Positions 6,208 through 13,027 of a stretch of 20,518 bases of DNA are shown here, in pieces. The notes beneath the pieces are model-generated. The model saw only the letters and a list, made by a program, of their open reading frames with translations. It ran no database searches and was not told where the DNA came from. Source of the stretch: an uncultured Oscillospiraceae bacterium (GTDB lineage: Bacteria > Bacillota > Clostridia > Oscillospirales > Acutalibacteraceae). Made by a program: the position numbers and the translations under genes. The stretch is taken from positions 1 to 20,518 of the forward strand of contig CABUCT010000007.1 of NCBI GenBank assembly GCA_902490145.1, written 5' to 3'. Every line of letters begins with the position of its first letter. Within the stretch, counting starts at the first letter, position 1.

Positions 6208-7353
6208 ATGAAAAGGATTATAATAACGATCTTGGTGTTATTTTTGTTTTGTACCTGTGTTTGTGCACAGCCCGATGATACTTATACATTGGATGAGATA
6301 TATAATCAGCAATATGAAGCCAGCGGAGCAAAGGAACTAGACAGCAAATTAGATGAACAGACAAGACAAATTTTATTGGATTTGGGAATTGACATTAAAA
6401 CACCAAATACTGACGGGATATCAGTTAAATCAGTATTTAAAAGCATATTTAAGTTGTTCACAAATTCGCTTAAGCTTCCGATAAGATCGGCGGCACTTGT
6501 TGTATGTGCGATAATGATTTGCTCAACATTTCGGTCAATATACAGTGAAAAAACAGGTGATATAAGCAAAACGGCTGATTATGTATGCACGGTTTGTATA
6601 TGTACTGCGGCTGTTGTGCCGTTTTCATCGGTTATATCAAGAATGGTTGCGTCGATCTCTGTTTGCAGCGGGTTTATGCTGGCACTTGTGCCTGTTTACT
6701 GTTCAATACTTATTGCACTAGGAAGAGGCGTGACCGCATCCGGGATAAGCACGTTGGTTTTTGCACTAGCACAAACTGTTGCAAGACTTGCAAAAACGGT
6801 AATAACACCATTTTGTGGGATGTATCTTGCTTTTTCGGTTTCTGCGTCATTTTCATCCGACATGGGCTTAAAAACGATAACACAATCAGTTAAAAAAGCT
6901 GTGTTTTGGATTCTTGGAACAGCAATGACCGTTTTTACATCGGTGTTGGTTATAACAGGAGCGGTTAATTCAGCCTCTGATTCGGTATCACAGCGTACTG
7001 CCAAATTTATAATCGGAAATTTTATTCCTGTTGCAGGAGGTGCAATTTCAGATGCACTTGGATCGGTTTCTAGCTGTCTGGGACTTCTGAAGTCAGGTGT
7101 ATGGTCATATGGGCTTTGTGCAGTTTTGTTCCTTATGCTGCCAATCATTTTTGAAACTTTATTATGGCGTGGAAGTTTTTCGGTTATGTCAGCCTTTGCC
7201 GAGATATTTAATCAGCAGCAATGTGCTTCAATGTTAAAAGGAATGGGCGATGGTGCAGGCATAATTTTATCCATATTGATTTGTATTTTAGTCTTACTTA
7301 TTGTCTCGCTTTCTATGATGTTCATAGGAGGTAAAAGTATATGGGCGGCATAA
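6208..7353 (+). CDS. spoIIIAE: Stage III sporulation protein AE
   Basis: Large polytopic membrane protein of the SpoIIIA channel, 381 residues (about 399 in B. subtilis). It has a cleavable-looking signal peptide (MKRIIITILVLFLFCTCVCA, likely cut after VCA), a polar extracytoplasmic segment of about 80 residues, then at least six hydrophobic helices to the C-terminus. Start choice: the frame is open from a TTG at 6193, but GAGGAT (6195-6200) is 7 nt before the ATG at 6208, which also begins the signal peptide directly. It overlaps spoIIIAF by 13 nt. Confidence 0.94.
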   Translation: MKRIIITILVLFLFCTCVCAQPDDTYTLDEIYNQQYEASGAKELDSKLDEQTRQILLDLGIDIKTPNTDGISVKSVFKSIFKLFTNSLKLPIRSAALVVCAIMICSTFRSIYSEKTGDISKTADYVCTVCICTAAVVPFSSVISRMVASISVCSGFMLALVPVYCSILIALGRGVTASGISTLVFALAQTVARLAKTVITPFCGMYLAFSVSASFSSDMGLKTITQSVKKAVFWILGTAMTVFTSVLVITGAVNSASDSVSQRTAKFIIGNFIPVAGGAISDALGSVSSCLGLLKSGVWSYGLCAVLFLMLPIIFETLLWRGSFSVMSAFAEIFNQQQCASMLKGMGDGAGIILSILICILVLLIVSLSMMFIGGKSIWAA

Positions 7354-7793
7354 AAACAGCAATGATAACAATTTGTTGCGGAAGTCTTGTGTGCGGACTC
7401 GTGAGACTTATTATTCCATCCGGATCAATGTCAAAAGTAATGCGAAATATAATGGCATTGTTTCTTACCGCCTGTATGGTACTTCCGATAGTCAAAGTGA
7501 ACATAGCTGATATAAATATTGATTTTGAACAGTCATTTGATGAAAATAGTAGGCTTGCCGAGACATCTCGGGCACAAGCTGAGAATATAATAAATAACAA
7601 TGTGAAAAAAATACTTTCACAGAATGGTTGTGTTGCTTTAAGCATAGATTTTTTATCGGTTGACGAGCAATCACAAAGTTTTGGTATATCGGGTATAAAG
7701 ATAGTACTTTCAAAAAGGGGAGATATAACCTGTGAGGAGCTTTCAAGTGAAATAACTCGTCAAACAGGTATACCCACGGAGGTATCGGAATGA
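7341..7793 (+). CDS. spoIIIAF: Stage III sporulation protein AF (short form)
   Basis: Membrane protein of the SpoIIIA channel. Two N-terminal hydrophobic helices (about residues 5-23 and 34-51) precede a soluble domain whose C-terminal half has a ring-building-motif-like pattern. At 150 residues it is clearly shorter than the B. subtilis protein (206). It starts with AGGAGGT (7326-7332) 8 nt before the ATG, within the end of spoIIIAE, and overlaps spoIIIAG by ATGA. Confidence 0.88.
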   Translation: MGGIKTAMITICCGSLVCGLVRLIIPSGSMSKVMRNIMALFLTACMVLPIVKVNIADINIDFEQSFDENSRLAETSRAQAENIINNNVKKILSQNGCVALSIDFLSVDEQSQSFGISGIKIVLSKRGDITCEELSSEITRQTGIPTEVSE

Positions 7794-8353
7794 AAAACAT
7801 TGTTAATAAAATAAGTGATATTTTCAAAAATAAGAAAAACACAAAAATAATATTTATTATAGGTATAATAGGAATACTTTTAATTTTTGTTTCATCGTTG
7901 ATTCCGACGTCGGAAAAACCCAAAGAACAGAATAATCAAAATATTACCTTGGAAGATTACGCTGAAGCTTTAGAAAAAAAGACTAAAAGCATGGTGGAAA
8001 AAATAAACGGTGCTGGACGGTGTGAGGTAATGATAACAATGGAACGCGGAACCGAATATATTTATGCAAAGGAGGAGAAGACCACAGATGATACATCCAA
8101 AGTTTCGGGTGCCGAACAATATACGGAGGGAAGCAAATCCAGCGGTGAACAGCAATATATTATAGTAAAGACCGATAATGGAGAAGAGGCATTGCTGGTA
8201 ACCGAAATTGCACCAAAAGTAAAAGGGGTGGTAGTTGTGTGTGAGGGAGGAAGCAATGAGACGGTAAGACAAAGTATAATAAATGCCGTCACAACTGCTC
8301 TTGATGTTTCATCATCAAGAGTGTGTGTAAGTGTAAAGTCCAAAAACAACTAA
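7790..8353 (+). CDS. spoIIIAG: Stage III sporulation protein AG
   Basis: Ring-forming component of the mother-cell channel; in B. subtilis SpoIIIAG assembles a large oligomeric ring in the intermembrane space. One membrane helix (about residues 19-42) anchors a soluble domain. The ring-building motif begins GAGRCEVMITMERGTEYIYA; then a polar insertion with YTEGSKSSGEQQYIIVKT, corresponding to the beta-rich insertion known in this protein, and a second half ending VSSSRVCVSVK. It has 187 residues (229 in B. subtilis). GGAGGT lies 6 nt before the start. Confidence 0.93.
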   Translation: MKNIVNKISDIFKNKKNTKIIFIIGIIGILLIFVSSLIPTSEKPKEQNNQNITLEDYAEALEKKTKSMVEKINGAGRCEVMITMERGTEYIYAKEEKTTDDTSKVSGAEQYTEGSKSSGEQQYIIVKTDNGEEALLVTEIAPKVKGVVVVCEGGSNETVRQSIINAVTTALDVSSSRVCVSVKSKNN

Positions 8354-8368
8354 AAAGGAGTAATAGAT

Positions 8369-8914
8369 ATGATGAAAAAAAGTTCTGTAATAGGTAAAAG
8401 ACAACTACTTTTGGCTCTGCTTGTGATAGCCTTGGCTGTTGCAGTATATTTAAACTGGTATTTTGCAAAAAATAATCAAAGCTATAATATTTCAGATGTA
8501 ATGGCCAATTCAAATATCGGAGAGGCAGTACTTGTTGATGCACAGGCGGATAATTCTTCAAAGGAAAACAGCGATTTTTCAAATGCAAGAAGTGACAGAG
8601 CAAAGAACAGAGAAGAAGAACTAAAAAAACTTAAAGAAATAGTTGATAATCCAAAATCTGATTCAGCATCGGTTGCAGCTGCAAACGAACAGATAGTGAA
8701 AATAACAACATACAGTGAAAGTGAAAATAATATAGAAACTCTTGTAAAGGCAAAAGGGTTTTCAGACTGTGCGGTTGTTATGAATGCTGACAGTGTAAGC
8801 GTTATGGTCAAAACTGACGGCCTTTTGGCAAGTGATACGGTGCAGATTCAGGATATTGTGGTGTCTGAGACCGGTTATTCTCTCCAAAATATTAAAATTG
8901 TTGAAATAAAATAG
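8369..8914 (+). CDS. spoIIIAH: Stage III sporulation protein AH
   Basis: Mother-cell partner that binds forespore SpoIIQ across the intermembrane space. 181 residues (218 in B. subtilis). The N-terminus is family-typical: a membrane helix followed by LNWYFAKNNQ, then a low-complexity charged linker, a helical stretch (about residues 70-105), and a C-terminal ring-building motif from KAKGFSDCAVVMNADSVSVM to the end. AAGGAG (8355-8360) precedes the ATG by 8 nt. It is the last gene of the spoIIIA operon; no terminator follows, and the next promoter begins immediately after its stop. Confidence 0.95.
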   Translation: MMKKSSVIGKRQLLLALLVIALAVAVYLNWYFAKNNQSYNISDVMANSNIGEAVLVDAQADNSSKENSDFSNARSDRAKNREEELKKLKEIVDNPKSDSASVAAANEQIVKITTYSESENNIETLVKAKGFSDCAVVMNADSVSVMVKTDGLLASDTVQIQDIVVSETGYSLQNIKIVEIK

Positions 8915-8942
8915 TTGAGAAGTTTCAAAAATGTGTTATAAT
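8915..8942 (+). promoter_or_regulatory. Housekeeping promoter with extended -10 upstream of the asp23-family gene
   Basis: -35 TTGAGA (8915-8920), 16-nt spacer, -10 TATAAT (8937-8942, perfect) preceded by TG one base upstream (TGTTATAAT), an extended -10. The -35 starts at the first base after the spoIIIAH stop codon. Predicted transcription start is near 8949, leaving a leader of only about 15 nt that holds AAAGGAG (8949-8955). Confidence 0.85.
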
Positions 8943-8964
8943 AAGCTCAAAGGAGCTGAACTTT

Positions 8965-9330
8965 ATGAGTGAACAAGCAAATAAAAAATCCGGAGAGCTT
9001 ATTGTTTCCGAGGAAGTAATCGAAAAGATTGCTACAGTGGCAGCGAAAGATGTTGCCGGAGTATCAGGTCTTGCCATTCGAAATACTGATATAAAATCTA
9101 TCGTTAAGGACCGCTCGGTAAGTCCGGTTCGTGTAACATCTGTTGATGGTGCAATGACAATTACAATATACATTTGTATTAAAGACGGAGTTCGAATTCC
9201 GGATGTCTGTGATGCAGTTCAAAAGGGAATTAAAAATTCTGTTCAGAGTATGACCGGAAGACCTGTTGCAAAGGTTAATGTTATTGTTGACGATATCGAG
9301 TTTTCTAAGGAATCAGAAGAAAAAGAATAA
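8965..9330 (+). CDS. Asp23/Gls24 family protein (YqhY-like)
   Basis: Small soluble alpha/beta protein of the Asp23/Gls24 family, 121 residues. Family features are GELIVSEEVIEKIATVAAKDVAGVSG near the N-terminus (quoted in part: EVIEKIATVAAKDVAGVSG, about residues 17-35) and a C-terminal VAKVNVIVDDIEF. In B. subtilis the orthologous position holds yqhY, which is linked to control of acetyl-CoA carboxylase; here accB and accC are not adjacent. AGGAG is 9 nt before the ATG. First gene of the long housekeeping operon. Confidence 0.9.
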   Translation: MSEQANKKSGELIVSEEVIEKIATVAAKDVAGVSGLAIRNTDIKSIVKDRSVSPVRVTSVDGAMTITIYICIKDGVRIPDVCDAVQKGIKNSVQSMTGRPVAKVNVIVDDIEFSKESEEKE

Positions 9331-9346
9331 TAGGAATAGTAAGAGT

Positions 9347-9760
9347 ATGAAAAGAAGCGTTGCGAGGGAACAGGCATTTATTCTAGTTTTTGAAAAAAGC
9401 TTTAATGAAGGTGAGATTCCCGATCTTATAGATTATGCAGTGGAAAACTGCGGCTGGGAAACAAGTGATTTTATGGAAAAGCTTGCAGCCGGTACATTTG
9501 AAAACCTTGAAAAAATAGATAGTATTATCGAAAAGAATTGTATAGGATGGAAGAAAAACCGAATTCCGAGAATTTCTCTTTCAATAATGAGACTTTGTTG
9601 TTATGAGCTCTTTTTTGAGCCGGAAATTCCGGTAGGTGTATCCATTGATGAAGCGGTCGAGCTTGCAAAGAAATTTGCTTCAGAAGAAGACGCAGCTTAC
9701 ATAAACGGCGTTTTGGGAGCAATAGTCCGTGAGGGCGGATTTGAAAAGGCGACCGTATGA
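9347..9760 (+). CDS. nusB: Transcription antitermination factor NusB
   Basis: All-helical RNA-binding protein that, with NusE (S10), binds boxA and supports antitermination in rRNA operons. The 137 residues are typical. The N-terminus MKRSVAREQAFILVFEKSF and the conserved C-terminal SIDEAVELAKKFASEEDAAY (residues 99-118) followed by INGVLGAI identify it. The frame is open further upstream to an ATG at 9266 inside the preceding gene, but the family start is the ATG at 9347, with AGGA at 9332-9335. It overlaps the next gene by ATGA. Confidence 0.95.
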   Translation: MKRSVAREQAFILVFEKSFNEGEIPDLIDYAVENCGWETSDFMEKLAAGTFENLEKIDSIIEKNCIGWKKNRIPRISLSIMRLCCYELFFEPEIPVGVSIDEAVELAKKFASEEDAAYINGVLGAIVREGGFEKATV

Positions 9761-10698
9761 GCAGGCTTATTCTCGGTATTGATACCAGTAACTACACCAC
9801 ATCTGCTGCATTGTATGATGCGGACACAAAACAAATAAATACCGCCTCAAAGTTACTGTCGGTTGGAAAAAACCAAATCGGACTTCGACAGAGTGAGGCG
9901 GTTTTTCAGCATACAAGGGCTTTGCCGGATATAATTGAATCGGTTATAAAAAACAGTAAAGCCGCACCTTCTGCAATAGCTGTTTCTGCACGTCCGAGAG
10001 ATGCACAGGATTCATATATGCCATGTTTTATTGCGGGCTTGTCAACAGCAAGATCAATTTCAAATGTTTTGAAAATCCCCGTTTTTGAATTCTCTCATCA
10101 GTCCGGACATATTACTGCTGCGGCTTTCGGGGCAAATAAAACTGAACTGTTAAACGATAAATTTATCGCATTTCATTTGTCCGGCGGGACGACTGAAGCA
10201 CTGCTTGTTACCCCGGATAATGAAAAAGTTTTTTCTGTTAAATTAATTGCAAAAACGCTTGATTTAAATGCCGGACAAGTTGTTGACCGTGTCGGGAACA
10301 TGCTTGATATAAGTTTCCCTGCAGGGAAGTCGATTGATGCTCTTGCTCAAAACGGAGTATCTAATTACAAGATTTCGCCAAGTCTTAAAGGCTGTGATTG
10401 TTGCCTGTCGGGAATAGTTAACCGTTGTGAAACCTTGATAGGCCAAAATGAGACAAAAGAAAATGTGGCAAGATTTTGCCTTGAATATATTTTAAAAACC
10501 TTGGATTTGATGACCGAAAGATTACTTTTGAAATATGGTGATTTACCTCTTTTATATGCAGGCGGAGTGATGTCGAATTCTTTAATTAAATCTGCTATGC
10601 AGAAAAAATACGGAGCAAATTTTGCACCTCCTGCTTTTTCTTCTGATAATGCAGCCGGAATTGCTGTGCTTGGGAGTATGAAATATGAAAGCGAATAA
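9757..10698 (+). CDS. TsaD/Kae1 (peptidase M22 family) paralogue with altered N-terminal motif
   Basis: Protein of the ASKHA-fold Kae1/TsaD/Gcp family, 313 residues against about 340 for canonical TsaD, the t6A tRNA-modification enzyme. Retained: the metal-site HxxxH (HQSGH, H114 and H118), SGGTTE (142-147) in place of SGGHT, AGGVMSNS (268-275) and the C-terminal SSDNAAGIA (D297). Changed: the N-terminal ETSCDET of TsaD reads DTSNYTT (residues 9-15), so the Asp-Glu pair is Tyr-Thr, and the FSFSGLK region reads CCLSGIV. It is therefore probably not the cell's t6A synthase; the true tsaD should lie elsewhere. It is coupled to nusB (ATGA) and overlaps xseA by 14 nt. Function unknown; older 'O-sialoglycoprotein endopeptidase' labels should not be trusted. 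Confidence 0.85.
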   Translation: MSRLILGIDTSNYTTSAALYDADTKQINTASKLLSVGKNQIGLRQSEAVFQHTRALPDIIESVIKNSKAAPSAIAVSARPRDAQDSYMPCFIAGLSTARSISNVLKIPVFEFSHQSGHITAAAFGANKTELLNDKFIAFHLSGGTTEALLVTPDNEKVFSVKLIAKTLDLNAGQVVDRVGNMLDISFPAGKSIDALAQNGVSNYKISPSLKGCDCCLSGIVNRCETLIGQNETKENVARFCLEYILKTLDLMTERLLLKYGDLPLLYAGGVMSNSLIKSAMQKKYGANFAPPAFSSDNAAGIAVLGSMKYESE

Positions 10699-11896
10699 AC
10701 CGATAATTACAGTTTCACAGCTTAATACTTATACAAAAGCAATATTAGATCAGGATATAGTTCTTAAAAATGTATTTGTTACAGGAGAAATATCTAATTT
10801 TACCAATCATTATCGAACAGGACATTTTTATATGAGCCTTAAGGATGAACAGTCGATTATCAAGGCTGTTATGTTCAGAAATGCAGCAATAAGGCTTAAA
10901 TTTATGCCTGAAAACGGCATGAAAGTGTTGTGCAGAGGCAGAGTTTCGCTTTTTGAAAGGGACGGAACATATCAGCTTTATATTGAGGATATGCAGCCGG
11001 ATGGAGCGGGGGCTTTGTCAGTTGCTTATGAACAGCTTAAATCTAAGCTTTCAGAAGAAGGTCTTTTTAATCCGGAACATAAAAAACTGCTTCCGCAGTT
11101 TCCAAAAAAAATAGCCGTCATAACTTCACCGACCGGGGCAGCTGTGCGTGATATTTTCAATGTATTGTCAAGGAGATATCCTCTTGCGGAAATACTTATG
11201 TGCCCGGTTCAGGTGCAGGGAGAGCTTGCCCATGAGCAGTTGATAAACGCCGTTAAAACAGTTGATGACGGTAACCTTGCCGATGTTATTATAATAGGAC
11301 GCGGAGGAGGTTCTATTGAGGATCTTTGGGAGTTTAATAATGAACAATTGGCACGTACGATTTTCAATTGCAAAATCCCTGTTATTTCTGCAGTAGGATA
11401 TGAAACGGATTTTACTATATGCGATTTTGTGTCCGATGTCAGGGCCCCAACACCATCTGCAGCGGCGGAGCTTGCAGTTCCTGATATTCAAGTATTGAAA
11501 AGTACCGTTAACGGTTTTTCCGAACGGCTTAAAAAGGGGCTTACCAAAACTCTCGAATATAATGAATCACGTTTAATTCAGATCATGAATTCATCATATC
11601 TTAAATTTCCCGAGAGATATCTTGAGCGTGAAGAAATTCATCTTGATTCATTATCTGAACGTATGCTGTCGGCTCAAAAGATAAATGTATCAAACTTTGA
11701 TCGAATATATGAGAATACAAGTTTAAAGCTTTGTGCGTTTTCACCTCTTGCGGTATTAAAGAGAGGGTATTCAATTGTTAGAGACAATGAAAAAATAATA
11801 AACAGCAAAAATCAAGTTTCGGTGGGAAGTGACATTTCGGTAAGACTTTCCGACGGATTGCTTGAATGTGAAGTAAAAAATATAACGGAGGAATAA
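10685..11896 (+). CDS. xseA: Exodeoxyribonuclease VII large subunit
   Basis: Catalytic subunit of the single-strand-specific exonuclease VII, which works with XseB. 403 residues, shorter than the E. coli enzyme (456). An N-terminal OB-fold (about residues 5-100, starting ITVSQLNTYTKAIL) binds DNA. The conserved core has ITSPTGAAVRD and GRGGGSIEDLWEFNNE (residues 205-220), then a helical region and a C-terminal domain with LAVLKRGYSIV. GGGAG lies 8 nt before the start, inside the end of the preceding gene. The next gene begins 3 nt after the stop. Confidence 0.95.
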   Translation: MKANKPIITVSQLNTYTKAILDQDIVLKNVFVTGEISNFTNHYRTGHFYMSLKDEQSIIKAVMFRNAAIRLKFMPENGMKVLCRGRVSLFERDGTYQLYIEDMQPDGAGALSVAYEQLKSKLSEEGLFNPEHKKLLPQFPKKIAVITSPTGAAVRDIFNVLSRRYPLAEILMCPVQVQGELAHEQLINAVKTVDDGNLADVIIIGRGGGSIEDLWEFNNEQLARTIFNCKIPVISAVGYETDFTICDFVSDVRAPTPSAAAELAVPDIQVLKSTVNGFSERLKKGLTKTLEYNESRLIQIMNSSYLKFPERYLEREEIHLDSLSERMLSAQKINVSNFDRIYENTSLKLCAFSPLAVLKRGYSIVRDNEKIINSKNQVSVGSDISVRLSDGLLECEVKNITEE

Positions 11897-11899
11897 ATA

Positions 11900-12118
11900 A
11901 TGGCCTCAACAACTAAAAAAGAACCGTCATTCGACATTGCTATGCAGCGGTTACAGGAGATAGTCGATCTTTTGGAAGAGGGTCAGCAGCCTCTTGAAAA
12001 ATCTATAGAGCTTTTTGAAGAAGGAAGCAAATTATCAAAAATATGCAGCAAAAAGCTCAAAGATGCTCATCAAAAAATCACCGAACTTTTTACCGAGGAG
12101 AAAAATGAAAATGAGTGA
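11900..12118 (+). CDS. xseB: Exodeoxyribonuclease VII small subunit
   Basis: Small helical subunit of exonuclease VII, 72 residues, normal for the family. The core FDIAMQRLQEIVDLLEEGQ and LEKSIELFEEGSKLSKICS is diagnostic. GGAGG (11887-11891) overlaps the end of xseA and is 8 nt from the ATG, so the two subunits are translated together. Its 3' end overlaps the start of the prenyltransferase gene. Confidence 0.95.
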   Translation: MASTTKKEPSFDIAMQRLQEIVDLLEEGQQPLEKSIELFEEGSKLSKICSKKLKDAHQKITELFTEEKNENE

Positions 12119-13001
12119 TATGAAAACTATACTTGATTCTTATGCAGAATCGGCAGAAACTGCTCTTGAAGGATTTTTGCCTAAGAGTGATAAAGATTAT
12201 AAGCGTCTTATAGATGCAATGAGATATTCACTTCTCGGAGGCGGAAAACGTATAAGAGCAGTGCTTTGTCAAGAATTTTGCAGAATATGCGGTGGAGATC
12301 CTGAGGATGCACTTCCCTTTGCCTGTGCGATTGAGATGATCCATGCATATTCTTTGATCCACGATGATCTGCCTTGTATGGATAATGATGATATGAGAAG
12401 AGGAAAACCGTCCTGTCATAAAGCTTTCCCGGAAGATACGGCACTTCTTGCAGGTGATGCATTACAGGCTGCAGCATTTGAAACCCTTCTCTCAGCTGAT
12501 ACTTCAAAAATCCCGCCCGAAAATATAATAAAGGCTGCAAAGGCTTTGGCTGTCGGGGCGGGATGCAACGGTATGTGTGCCGGACAGGAACTTGATCTTG
12601 CTTCTGATGGAAAGCAGATAGATGCAGAGATGCTTTCTGAAATTCAAAAATACAAAACCGGTGCACTTATTATAACTGCGTCAATTTTGGGTTGTTACGC
12701 TGCCAATGCCACTAATGATCAGATTAAATCTGCAACTGTTTATGCTTCGAACATCGGCAAGGCTTTTCAAATGGTAGATGATGTACTTGACGTTACTGCA
12801 GATGAAGAGGAACTTGGAAAGCCGGTAGGAAGTGATGCTGAAAATCAAAAGCCGACTTATGCAACTCTTTTTGGAATTGAAAAGACAATGGAATTTGCAA
12901 CCGATCTAACTAATAACGCTATTGATGCAATTAAAATGTTTGGAAGTAAATCAGATTTTCTGATAGATTTGGCGAATTATTTGCTTAAAAGAAGAAAATA
13001 G
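12111..13001 (+). CDS. ispA: Polyprenyl (farnesyl/geranylgeranyl) diphosphate synthase
   Basis: Chain-elongating trans-isoprenyl diphosphate synthase making short-chain prenyl diphosphates from IPP and an allylic primer, feeding undecaprenyl and quinone-type lipids. 296 residues. The GGGKRIR substrate site, the first Asp-rich motif DDLPCMD (D85 onward) with the following NDDMRRGKP, and the second motif DDVLD (from D223) are intact. The two residues in the FARM insertion (PC) fit the bacterial FPP synthase type. Start: ATG 12111 lies 10 nt after AGGAG (12096-12100); ATG 12105 (4 nt after) is an alternative. It overlaps xseB and precedes dxs, the first enzyme of the same pathway. Confidence 0.92.
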   Translation: MSDMKTILDSYAESAETALEGFLPKSDKDYKRLIDAMRYSLLGGGKRIRAVLCQEFCRICGGDPEDALPFACAIEMIHAYSLIHDDLPCMDNDDMRRGKPSCHKAFPEDTALLAGDALQAAAFETLLSADTSKIPPENIIKAAKALAVGAGCNGMCAGQELDLASDGKQIDAEMLSEIQKYKTGALIITASILGCYAANATNDQIKSATVYASNIGKAFQMVDDVLDVTADEEELGKPVGSDAENQKPTYATLFGIEKTMEFATDLTNNAIDAIKMFGSKSDFLIDLANYLLKRRK

Positions 13002-13027
13002 TTTAGAAAGCAACGGGGGAGCACGAA

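Noticed and set aside
7492..7923. 143-codon minus-strand frame opposite spoIIIAF/spoIIIAG
   Set aside because: Antisense shadow across two coupled, recognisable genes.
9757..10698. Calling the M22-family gene tsaD
   Set aside because: The ETSCDET motif is replaced by DTSNYTT and the protein is short, so paralogy is the better reading.
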